Assembly: GCA_023264995.1 (NCBI GenBank)
Contig: JAHFUR010000022.1
Coordinates: forward strand, 1 to 64,000
From: Acidimicrobiia bacterium
GTDB lineage: Bacteria; Actinomycetota; Acidimicrobiia; Acidimicrobiales; AC-14
Direction of reading: 5' to 3'
DNA length: 64,000 nucleotides
Part shown: piece after piece, positions 31,943-38,458 of the stretch
Layout: each line of letters opens with the position of its first letter
Numbering within the stretch: position 1 is the stretch's first letter
Made by a program: the position numbers and the translations under genes
Notes under the pieces: model-generated
Told to the model about the DNA's origin: nothing
Databases searched by the model: none
The model's input: only the letters and a program-made list of their open reading frames with translations

Positions 31943-33103
31943 CTACGACTCCTCCGTCTCGTCGCCAGGCGGCCGTGAGAACGCTTTCCCGACAATCTCC
32001 GCTGCGCGTTGATCGGCGCCGGGCATGAGGTGGCTGTAGATCTTCAGCGTCGTCGAGGTGTCCCGGTGGCCGAGGCGGGCGGACACCGTGGTGATGGCCT
32101 CGCCGGCGTCGAGCAGGAGCGACGCCTGGAGGTGGCGGAGGTCGTGCAGACGGGCCTCCACGCCGACCTCTCGGCACAGCCGGCGCCAGGCCTGGCCGAT
32201 GCGGTTCGGCGGCAGAGGCTCGCTGCTGCCCGGGGACCGACGGAAGACGAAGTCGTCCGTCGAGAACTCCACGCCGGCCGCTTCGGCAAGGTCCTTTGCA
32301 CTGTCCCGCTGGGCTCGGAGCATGCGCGCCGTCTCTCCGTCGATCCGGATCCAGCGCAACGCGTGGGTCTTGGTGTCGTACACGGTGCGCCGGCCTTCGA
32401 GGTCGAGGACGGCTCGCCGGATGACCACCCGCGGAGCGTCGCCGTCGAGGTCGACGTCGGACCACTTGAGGGCGCAGACCTCGCCCCGCCGGCAGCCGGT
32501 GGCGGCGACGATCCGGAACACGATGGCGTTCTCGGGGTTCCTTGACGCCGCGGCGCGGTCGATCACACGAAGGACGTCGAAGACGGTCGGGGGGACCGTC
32601 TCGACCGAGTGCACCCGGGGCGGCGTGGCCCGCTCGATGGGGTTGCGGTCGAGCCAGCCCCAGCGCACGGCCTGGGCGAAGGCGGCGCGCAGCACGGTGT
32701 GGAACCGCAGCACCGTGGCCGGCTTCCGGCCCGTCTGCCGGGCGAGGAACCGGTACAGGTCGTCGACGACCTTCGGCGTCACCTTGGCCAGTGGCTGAGC
32801 CAGAAAGCCCGGCGGCAGCTGACGGACGAGCCGGCGGTACCCGAGGAGCGTCGACGGCGAGCGGCCGACGTTCTCGATGTGCTCCAGCCACGCGTCGAGC
32901 AGCTCGGCGACGGAGCACTTCTTGGGCTCGACCACGCCACCGTCGACCTCGGTGACGAGAACGGCAAGGGCGCTCGAGGCCTGGCGCTTCGTGCCCCGGA
33001 AAGTTCGAGTCCGGTACTGCTTCTGGCCGGTGAGCGGGTCCGCTCCGGTGAAAGCCCGCAGCTCCCAGTAGCCCGGGCGCTTCTCCCGCATCGACCCCTT
33101 CAC
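31943..33103 (-). CDS. int: Tyrosine recombinase (integrase) of the element
   Basis: A 386-residue phage-type integrase. An N-terminal AP2-like arm-binding region (GYWELRAFTGADPLTGQKQY) is followed by a SAM-like core-binding domain (about 65-160) and the catalytic domain with Arg205 (TGCRRGEV), Lys in YDTKTHALR, His320/Arg323 (LHDLRHLQAS), His346 and Tyr356 (LGHRDTSTTLKIYSH). All catalytic residues are present. It should integrate and, with a directionality factor, excise the element by recombining the 59-bp att sites at tRNA-Arg(CCT). It is located 0.7 kb from the intact tRNA, as usual for such elements. Confidence 0.92.
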   Translation of the reverse strand: MKGSMREKRPGYWELRAFTGADPLTGQKQYRTRTFRGTKRQASSALAVLVTEVDGGVVEPKKCSVAELLDAWLEHIENVGRSPSTLLGYRRLVRQLPPGFLAQPLAKVTPKVVDDLYRFLARQTGRKPATVLRFHTVLRAAFAQAVRWGWLDRNPIERATPPRVHSVETVPPTVFDVLRVIDRAAASRNPENAIVFRIVAATGCRRGEVCALKWSDVDLDGDAPRVVIRRAVLDLEGRRTVYDTKTHALRWIRIDGETARMLRAQRDSAKDLAEAAGVEFSTDDFVFRRSPGSSEPLPPNRIGQAWRRLCREVGVEARLHDLRHLQASLLLDAGEAITTVSARLGHRDTSTTLKIYSHLMPGADQRAAEIVGKAFSRPPGDETEES

Positions 33104-33140
33104 GGCCGTCGCACCTTCCGAACGCCGCCAGAGCCGCCGG

Positions 33141-33383
33141 TCAGGTCGGCGCGAGCAAGTCCCGGTGCGAGTCGACGCTGCCTGGCAGTACCTCCAACTC
33201 GATGTGGCCCTCGGCGTTCACGGAAAGGATCCGCGCCACCGCAGGGTCGGCGTCCTCGCACCCGACGATGACATGCCGGCCGGCGATCGGCACGAAACCG
33301 GGACGGCCGTCCTCCAGGAGTGTCCATAGACGCCCGTCGTTCGTCATGTCCATGAAGTCGACGGCGAGGTCGTAGTCGTTCAT
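33141..33383 (-). CDS. Small hypothetical protein next to the integrase
   Basis: 80 residues: MNDYDLAVDFMDMTNDGRLW, then DGRPGFVPIAGRHVIVGCED and a beta-rich, acidic rest. A GGAGG lies seven bases before ATG. It follows a decayed gene by 22 bases, with which it probably formed an operon. No family is recognised. The predicted structure is a small beta-barrel-like domain. Confidence 0.5.
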   Translation of the reverse strand: MNDYDLAVDFMDMTNDGRLWTLLEDGRPGFVPIAGRHVIVGCEDADPAVARILSVNAEGHIELEVLPGSVDSHRDLLAPT

Positions 33384-33405
33384 CAGGAAGCCTCCGTCTC
33401 ACACG

Positions 33406-33728
33406 CTACCCCCGAGGGCCACTCGCGGGATTGGGTATTGGATCGTCGAAACACCGGTCCAGTCGCGCGATCGTCAGCTCTGACAGGTCCGACAGGACGA
33501 GCGTGAAGTGCGGATGCGACGGTAGGGCGCCAGCCGCCGACTTGACTGGCACGCATCCAGGACGCTCACCCCGATCGCGCCTTCAACCGAGATTCCCAAC
33601 ACGCCGTTGAGTCGGAGAGAACGTGTGGCCGTCTGCTCGACACTGGTCCGACCCAGCACCCCTCCACGGATGACCACGACAGCGTCGTCGGGCGGCTGCT
33701 CGGTCCGAAGGGGCAGGGAGCGAATCAC
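33406..33728 (-). pseudogene. Decayed hypothetical gene at the right end of the element
   Basis: The first frame (GTG 33728) reads VIRSLPLRTEQPPDDAVVVI, then LRLNGVLGISVEGAIGVSVL and DAC, after which coding character is lost. Another frame continues with ALPSHPHFTLVLSDLSELTI and ARLDRCFDDPIPNPASG up to TAG at 33408-33406. Two good coding halves in different frames imply an internal deletion. The function of the intact family is not known to me. Confidence 0.55.
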
Positions 33729-33747
33729 AGATTCGCACTTTAGCCGC

Positions 33748-33771
33748 TAGATGGGACAGTTAGATGGGACA
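33748..33771. repeat. TAGATGGGACA direct repeats near the right end
   Basis: TAGATGGGACA occurs at 33748-33758 and 33761-33771 (period 13). AGATGG is shared with the two AGATGGCCCA repeats at 6353-6374 near the other end. Candidate arm-binding sites of the integrase. Confidence 0.45.
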
Positions 33772-33825
33772 AACGCGTTATGTAAGGCACTTTCTGGGAG
33801 CAGTTCTCACGATGCAGCGCTCTGA

Positions 33826-33884
33826 CCAGCACCTTTGTCTGCGCCCTCGGCAGGATTCGAACCTGCGACACACGGTTTAGGAAA
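33826..33884. repeat. Right attachment repeat, overlapping the intact tRNA
   Basis: 59 bases identical to 6154-6212. They cover tRNA positions 31-73 and 16 bases of 3' flank on the minus strand. Because the element brings its own copy of the tRNA 3' half, the gene stays functional. Confidence 0.9.
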
Positions 33885-33914
33885 CCGATGCTCTATCCCC
33901 TGAGCTACGAGGGC
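33842..33914 (-). tRNA. tRNA-Arg (anticodon CCT)
   Basis: 73 bases folding as a normal cloverleaf: acceptor GCCCTCG/CGAGGGC with discriminator G, D-arm GCTC/GAGC, anticodon loop TTCCTAA giving CCT (reads AGG), T-arm with GTTCGAATC. CCA is not encoded. It serves as integration site of the 27.7-kb element on its 3' side. Confidence 0.93.
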
Positions 33915-34064
33915 GGGAACGGCTGCCGACGCGGCTGCCGCGATGAACGCCCAGCGTAGAGGTCGTCGGTACCCGTCGTAGGCTTCCGTCCCAGTTGTAG
34001 CCGCAGCTCGGAATGCCGGCGCTCCTCGAGCTCCTGTCGACGGGCATGGGGCCCCGACACACCA

Positions 34065-34080
34065 GGAGCCTTCAGGCTCC
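34065..34080 (-). terminator. Hairpin after the neocarzinostatin-like gene
   Basis: GGAGCC-TTCA-GGCTCC is a perfect 6-bp stem with a 4-base loop, 16 bases past the stop at 34096 on the minus strand. No T-tract follows, as is common in GC-rich actinobacteria. Confidence 0.45.
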
Positions 34081-34095
34081 GGAAGCCGGCAGGGC

Positions 34096-35124
34096 TCAGT
34101 GGTGCTCCAGCGGGTTGTCGGCAGTTCCCGCGGGGTCGGCGGTACCGACCGTGTTCAGGTCAGAGCTGCCGCTACTGGCCTCGGCCGCGTTCGCCGCCGG
34201 CGAGCAGCCCTTGCTGGCCAGCAACCCTGCGTACTGGGCGTTGGCCTGCTCCCGGAGGGCTTCGAGCCGGGCAATATACGCGGCCCGGTCCTGCGCGGAG
34301 AGGTCGCCCGGCAAGGCGTTCCGGACGGCGGTGATCTGTGCGTTGACGGCCGCCTGCTGAGCCCGCAGGAGAGCACATTGGTCGGCCACGGTGGTCGACG
34401 TCGTCAGGACCGTGGTCGACGTGGTGGTCGTCGGCGGGATGGTGCTGGTCGACGTGGTGGTCGTCGGGACGGTCGTCGACGACGTCGTGGTCGTCCGCGG
34501 GACCGTGGTCGACGACGTCGTGATTGTCGGGACCGTCTTGATCGACGTGGTGGTCGTCGGCGGGATGGTGCTGGTCGACGTGGTGGTCGTCGGCGGGATG
34601 GTGCTGGTCGACGTGGTGGTCGTCGGCGGGATGGTGCTGGTCGACGTGGTGGTCGTCGGCGGGATCGTCACGGTCGTCGTCGTCCCGCCTGAGGAGAACG
34701 AGATCGTGGCGTGGTCCTGAGCTTTGAACGTGTTCACCTCGGCGAAGACGGTGCAGTTGCCGTACGTGCCGGGGCACGACCGCTGTAGGCCTCCAGCGAG
34801 AAAGGTACGGGTCACGTTGACGGGGACCGGCCCGAACGTGCCGCTCGCGTTGGTCGTGAACAGGCCGATGTCGTCCGAGCAGTCGTCGGTGCCCATCGAG
34901 TCAGCTGGGACGCATTGCACGATGAACCCGGAGACGTTCGCACCGAAGCCGGCCCCGCTCACATTGACGCTCGCATTGTCGGGCAGGTTGGTCGCCGGCG
35001 AGACGGTGAGGGTGGTGCCCGGCGTGTCGGCGAAGGAGATGCCCGCGCCCACGAGGATAATCGCGCCGAGCGCCACCGTCGCGGGGCGGATGCGCCACGC
35101 CAGGGCGCGAACCCGGAGGAGCAT
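34096..35124 (-). CDS. Secreted neocarzinostatin-like domain protein with Thr-rich repeat linker
   Basis: About 342 residues from ATG 35124; ATG 35172 is also possible. A signal peptide (MLLRVRALAWRIRPA plus the hydrophobic TVALGAIILVGAGISFA) precedes a domain with LTVSPATNLPDNASVNVSGA and FIVQCVPADSMGTDDCSDD. This is the neocarzinostatin apoprotein fold, with paired cysteines. A low-complexity linker of TSTSTIPPTTT-like repeats follows, then a helical C-terminal domain (QQAAVNAQITAVRNALPG) with Cys residues. Probably extracellular or wall-attached. Binding of a ligand is possible but no enediyne genes are present. Confidence 0.7.
   Translation of the reverse strand: MLLRVRALAWRIRPATVALGAIILVGAGISFADTPGTTLTVSPATNLPDNASVNVSGAGFGANVSGFIVQCVPADSMGTDDCSDDIGLFTTNASGTFGPVPVNVTRTFLAGGLQRSCPGTYGNCTVFAEVNTFKAQDHATISFSSGGTTTTVTIPPTTTTSTSTIPPTTTTSTSTIPPTTTTSTSTIPPTTTTSIKTVPTITTSSTTVPRTTTTSSTTVPTTTTSTSTIPPTTTTSTTVLTTSTTVADQCALLRAQQAAVNAQITAVRNALPGDLSAQDRAAYIARLEALREQANAQYAGLLASKGCSPAANAAEASSGSSDLNTVGTADPAGTADNPLEHH
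34544..34675. repeat. Four tandem 33-bp units coding the Thr-rich linker
   Basis: The 33-base unit beginning GACGTGGTGGTCGTCGGCGG recurs at 34544, 34577, 34610 and 34643 (last unit diverged at its end). Each unit encodes TSTSTIPPTTT on the minus strand. Degenerate copies continue at about 34394-34460. The near identity of units implies recent slippage and likely length polymorphism. Confidence 0.85.
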
Positions 35125-35225
35125 TGACAACGCGGAACGGTCGTTCACGGCGGAAAACGTACTACGAACCATCAACCGCCTTGTCCAGGGTCGCCCTGGG
35201 GCGGAAGACAACGAAACAACCCGTG

Positions 35226-35633
35226 CTACCCGCTCGTGCGTCGAAGGCTCAGGCCGGCCGAGCTGACCACGACCCCAAGCACCACCGAAACCCACGCTCC
35301 TGAGCCGAGAAAGTCAGTGTTCAGCACGAGCTTGGCACCCAGTACAGCGACCAGGCCCATGCTCAGCGCGACGAGGAACGCATCGACACCCGGTCTGAGG
35401 CGGGAGAGGGCGGATGCGCCCGCCAGTACCAGTGCGGCCGCCAGCACCGCCGCCACCCGGCCCAGGCCCTTGCCCGGGGACTCGACGGCGGTGCGCTCCA
35501 ACCGGAACGAGCCAGCCCCCTTCACGCTGACGGCGTAGGTGTGCCAGGGCAGTACCAGCAGTGCCAGCAGCACGCCGGCGCCGGCCGCGGTGAGCACGAG
35601 GTAGGCGGTCCGGCGACGGTGCCCCTGGGCCAC
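35226..35633 (-). CDS. Four-helix membrane protein of unknown function
   Basis: 135 residues from GTG 35633: VAQGHRRRTAYLVLTAAG, then AGVLLALLVLPWHTYAVSV, and two or three more hydrophobic segments (VAAVLAAALVLAGASALS, AFLVALSMGLVAVLGAKLV, VSVVLGVVVSSAGLSL). A start at 35729 is open but would share bases with the divergent DUF2079 gene. A short extracytoplasmic loop (KGAGSFRLERTAVESPG) follows the first helix. No family is recognised. Confidence 0.5.
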   Translation of the reverse strand: MAQGHRRRTAYLVLTAAGAGVLLALLVLPWHTYAVSVKGAGSFRLERTAVESPGKGLGRVAAVLAAALVLAGASALSRLRPGVDAFLVALSMGLVAVLGAKLVLNTDFLGSGAWVSVVLGVVVSSAGLSLRRTSG

Positions 35634-35727
35634 AGTGGACGAGAGCGTACGCGCGGCTTGTCCGGTGTTGTCGCCTGCTGGACGTCGTATGTCCTGGCCC
35701 GTGCTCCTGAACAAGAATGCAGGGCTC

Positions 35728-37428
35728 ATGGAGAGGGACGGGCCAGCCGGCGAGGACGACGATCGGCCTGGGCCCCGGGAGCGCCCGACGCAGTCGCAGG
35801 ACGTGGACCGCGACACCGTCGACTTCGACCGGCTCACCGGCTTTCTCCGCCGGCGCGGCTGGTGGCCGGAGCGGACGCCCACCTCGGCGTCGGTCGGCGG
35901 CGACCACCGTCCCCCGTTCGGGTCGGGGCCAAGGTCCGACGCTCGCCGCCGCCCACCCGGCGCCGCGTCGGGACGAAGCCCGGCCGAGGTAGCCGACGAC
36001 GCTCCGATCAGCCCGGACCGGCGGGCGCGCCTGCTGGTGGCCGGCGCCTCCCTCACCTACGTCGTGCTCTTTGCCGCGTGGACAGTGCGCAACCACGACG
36101 GGTTGGGCACGCAGGCCTTCGACCTCGGCATCTACGACCAGGGGCTCTGGCTGCTGAGCCGGTTCCACGCCCCGTTCGTGACGATCATGGGCCGCAACCT
36201 GTTCGGTGACCACACGTCGTTCGCCCTGCTGCCCCTCGTGCCCTTCTACTGGATCCGGCCCTCGGCGAAGGTCCTCCTCGTGGCCCAGGCGTTCGCCGTG
36301 GGGACCAGCGCCGTGCCTGCGTTCCTCCTCGCCCGCGAGAAGCTCCGCAACGAGCGCCTGGCTGCGTTCCTAGCGGTTGCCTTCCTACTGCAGCCTGTCC
36401 TCGGCTGGACCAACCTCGAGCAGTTCCACCCCGACGTGCTCGAGATCCCGCTCGTGCTGTTCGCCGCCTATTTCATGGCGCGGGAGCGGTGGACGACGTT
36501 CCTCCTCGTCCTCGGCGCCCTCCTCCTCGTCAAGGAGGATGCCGTGCTCGCGGCCCTGGGCTTCGGGACGTACATCGCATGGAAGCACGACCGCAGGGTT
36601 GGACTGTTGACCTGTGCCGCGTCGGTCCTCTACGCCGGCGCGGCCTTCTGGGTCTTCCTGCCCGCCCTGAACGGCGTCGGTACCCTCAACGGCTGGCGCA
36701 TCCCCTTCGGCGGCCCGCTCGGGTTCATCCGGACGGCTGCCCTGCACCCGGGCCGGGTCATTTCCTACGTGTTCGTCGAGGACCGGATGTGGTACGTCTG
36801 GCAGCTCTTCGCGCCCGTCGCCCTGGTTGCGTTGCTGGCGCCGTCCGCGCTGCTGATCGCGGCGATGCCGCTGGGGGCGAACGCCGTGAGCACGTTCCTG
36901 TACCAGTACAACATCCACTACCACTACAGCACGATGGTGGCTCCCCTGATCATGGTGGCCACCATCCTCGGCATCGCCGACTTCGGCCGGACGATGAACG
37001 AGCGACGCAACCTCGTCCTGCTGGTCCTCGGGGCCGCCGTGGTGACCGCCCATCTTTGGGGGCCGACGCCCATCGGGCGGGACGAGTTCTCGCCCGCCAA
37101 CCCCCACTCGGCACAAGCTGCGTCGGTGCGAGAAGCGATCCGGATGGTCCCGGGCCAGGACTCCATCTCGGCCATGTACAACTGGGTCCCGCAGGTGGAC
37201 CATCGCAAGGAGGTCTACGTGTTCCCGACCCCGTGGAAAGCGGCGTACTGGGGGACGTTCACCCAGGAGGGCCAGCGGCTGCCCATCGCCGACCGGGTGG
37301 AATGGGTCCTACTCCCGACCCAGCTCGATCCCGAGCCCAAGGCTGTGCTCGACACCATTCGGAGCGACTTCGAATCGGTGTACGAAAAGGACGGCGTCAT
37401 GCTCCTGCACCGCAGAGGGGCGACCTGA
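35728..37428 (+). CDS. DUF2079 polytopic membrane protein
   Basis: 566 residues from ATG 35728. A charged N-terminal cytoplasmic region of about 95 residues is followed by roughly ten membrane helices with the DUF2079 signature LGTQAFDLGIYDQGLWLLSR, then FVTIMGRNLFGDHTSFALLP and QPVLGWTNLEQFHPDVLEIP. The family is related to GT-C fold membrane glycosyltransferases, where the early Asp in FDLGIYDQ would be catalytic, but no substrate is established. The C-terminal about 130 residues (DSISAMYNWVPQVDHRKEVY) are extracytoplasmic. It is divergent from a small membrane gene and converges on the ABM protein gene. Confidence 0.75.
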   Translation: MERDGPAGEDDDRPGPRERPTQSQDVDRDTVDFDRLTGFLRRRGWWPERTPTSASVGGDHRPPFGSGPRSDARRRPPGAASGRSPAEVADDAPISPDRRARLLVAGASLTYVVLFAAWTVRNHDGLGTQAFDLGIYDQGLWLLSRFHAPFVTIMGRNLFGDHTSFALLPLVPFYWIRPSAKVLLVAQAFAVGTSAVPAFLLAREKLRNERLAAFLAVAFLLQPVLGWTNLEQFHPDVLEIPLVLFAAYFMARERWTTFLLVLGALLLVKEDAVLAALGFGTYIAWKHDRRVGLLTCAASVLYAGAAFWVFLPALNGVGTLNGWRIPFGGPLGFIRTAALHPGRVISYVFVEDRMWYVWQLFAPVALVALLAPSALLIAAMPLGANAVSTFLYQYNIHYHYSTMVAPLIMVATILGIADFGRTMNERRNLVLLVLGAAVVTAHLWGPTPIGRDEFSPANPHSAQAASVREAIRMVPGQDSISAMYNWVPQVDHRKEVYVFPTPWKAAYWGTFTQEGQRLPIADRVEWVLLPTQLDPEPKAVLDTIRSDFESVYEKDGVMLLHRRGAT

Positions 37429-37460
37429 CAACGGCCCTGGTGGACCGTGGCCGGTCCGCC

Positions 37461-37475
37461 CGCCTCCAAGAGGCG
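37461..37475. terminator. Bidirectional hairpin between convergent genes
   Basis: CGCCTC-CAA-GAGGCG forms a 6-bp GC stem between the stops of the DUF2079 gene (37428) and the ABM gene (37484). Its position suits a shared transcript end. No T-tract is seen. Confidence 0.4.
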
Positions 37476-37483
37476 AGCCGGTT

Positions 37484-37777
37484 TCAGCCTTGCTTGCTGG
37501 CCAGGATGTCGATGGGCTTCACGTCCGGCGCTGACGCCAGGAGCTCGGCGGCCTTGTCGGCGAGAGCCGAGGCCGCCCGCAAGTGCGACTGACGGCCGGC
37601 CTGGCCGACGAAGCCGAGGATAACCCCGAAGGTGTGGTCGTCGATCTGGTAGCCGAGCCATACAACCGTGTCCGGCTCGGGCTGCGCGATGGCCACCGCT
37701 GACCGGATGAACGCAGCCAGTTCTGCCCCCTTGCCCGGCTTGGCCGTCAACGTGACGAGCAGTCCGACGGTGACCAT
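37484..37777 (-). CDS. ABM-superfamily monooxygenase-like protein
   Basis: 97 residues from ATG 37777: MVTVGLLVTLTAKPGKGAEL, then AAFIRSAVAIAQPEPDTVVW and SHLRAASALADKAAELLASA. This is a dimeric ferredoxin-like alpha/beta barrel of the antibiotic biosynthesis monooxygenase superfamily (quinol monooxygenase/YgiN-like). The longer frame to 37924 overlaps engB antisense and is rejected. The substrate is unknown. Many members oxidise quinols without cofactors or detoxify small aldehydes. Confidence 0.75.
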   Translation of the reverse strand: MVTVGLLVTLTAKPGKGAELAAFIRSAVAIAQPEPDTVVWLGYQIDDHTFGVILGFVGQAGRQSHLRAASALADKAAELLASAPDVKPIDILASKQG

Positions 37778-37849
37778 TGGTGGTTCCTCTCCGCGCTGGC
37801 GGTTGGTGACCACGGCAGCGTAGGCCGCCGGCGCGACGCGTGGGCGTCG

Positions 37850-38458
37850 ATGGGAGACGATGGACCGGACATGACCCCACCCCTGCCTTTGCAGTTCATG
37901 CTGTCCGCCGACGACATCCGGCACCTTCCCCGGTCTCGGGCCGAAGTGGCGGTGGTGGGTCGCTCCAACGTGGGCAAGTCATCGCTGGTCAACGCCCTCA
38001 GCGGGCGGCAAGGGATCGCCAAGGTGTCGAAGACGCCCGGGCGCACCCGCCTGCTGAACTGCTTCGCCGTCGAGAACACGCTCGACGCCACCCTCGTCGA
38101 CTGCCCGGGGTACGGCTACGCCGAGGCGTCGAAGGCCATGCGGGCGTCGTGGCAGGCGATGATCGAGACCTACCTCCTCGAACGCGAGGCGCTGACCATG
38201 GTCGTCGTCCTGGTCGACGGCGAGATCGGCCCGACCCGGCTCGACGTCCAGCTCCTCGACTGGCTCCGGGCCAGCGAGCTGCCCCATGCCGTCGTCGCCA
38301 CCAAGCACGACAAGGTGAAGTCGTCCCACCGGGCCAAGCGGGCCAAGGAGGTGGCGGCCGGTTGCCAGCTGGCCCCGCAGGACGTCATCTGGGTCAGCGC
38401 GACCAAGGGCACGGGTATCGAGCGCCTCCGCGGCCTCGTCTACCTGTGGTTGGACTAG
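37850..38458 (+). CDS. engB: Ribosome biogenesis GTPase EngB/YsxC
   Basis: 202 residues, normal EngB length. The G motifs are complete: G1 GRSNVGKSS, G2 region KTPGRTRLLNCF, G3 DCPGYGYAEAS, G4 ATKHDKVK and G5 WVSATKGTG. EngB helps assembly of the 50S subunit and is usually essential. ATG 37850 or 37871 may be used; the first is longer by seven residues without clear ribosome site. Its stop overlaps the stop of the convergent FGLLP protein gene by four bases. Confidence 0.92.
   Translation: MGDDGPDMTPPLPLQFMLSADDIRHLPRSRAEVAVVGRSNVGKSSLVNALSGRQGIAKVSKTPGRTRLLNCFAVENTLDATLVDCPGYGYAEASKAMRASWQAMIETYLLEREALTMVVVLVDGEIGPTRLDVQLLDWLRASELPHAVVATKHDKVKSSHRAKRAKEVAAGCQLAPQDVIWVSATKGTGIERLRGLVYLWLD

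Larger units (their letters stand above)
6154..33884. mobile_element. 27.7-kb integrative mobilizable element in tRNA-Arg(CCT)
   Basis: The element is bounded by identical 59-base direct repeats (6154-6212 and 33826-33884) that contain the 3' part of tRNA-Arg(CCT). A tyrosine recombinase (31943-33103) lies close to the intact tRNA. Inside are a MobF relaxase, a VirD4-like coupling protein, excisionase-like HTH proteins and a cargo of restriction, helicase-nuclease and TA-like genes. No VirB/T4SS channel, FtsK-type TraB or replication initiator is visible. Transfer therefore probably uses a helper, or the pore genes have been lost. IS and gene remnants at 10094-11168 and 27991-28528 show ongoing decay. 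Confidence 0.85.

Noticed and set aside
34391-34720. Val/Asp repeat protein on the plus strand, and possible CRISPR array
   Set aside because: The 33-bp units are contiguous without spacers, so not CRISPR; the plus frame is antisense of the Thr-rich linker of a secreted protein.
34096-35124. Enediyne antibiotic apoprotein locus
   Set aside because: The domain resembles neocarzinostatin, but no polyketide or enediyne genes are nearby, so antibiotic production is not supported.
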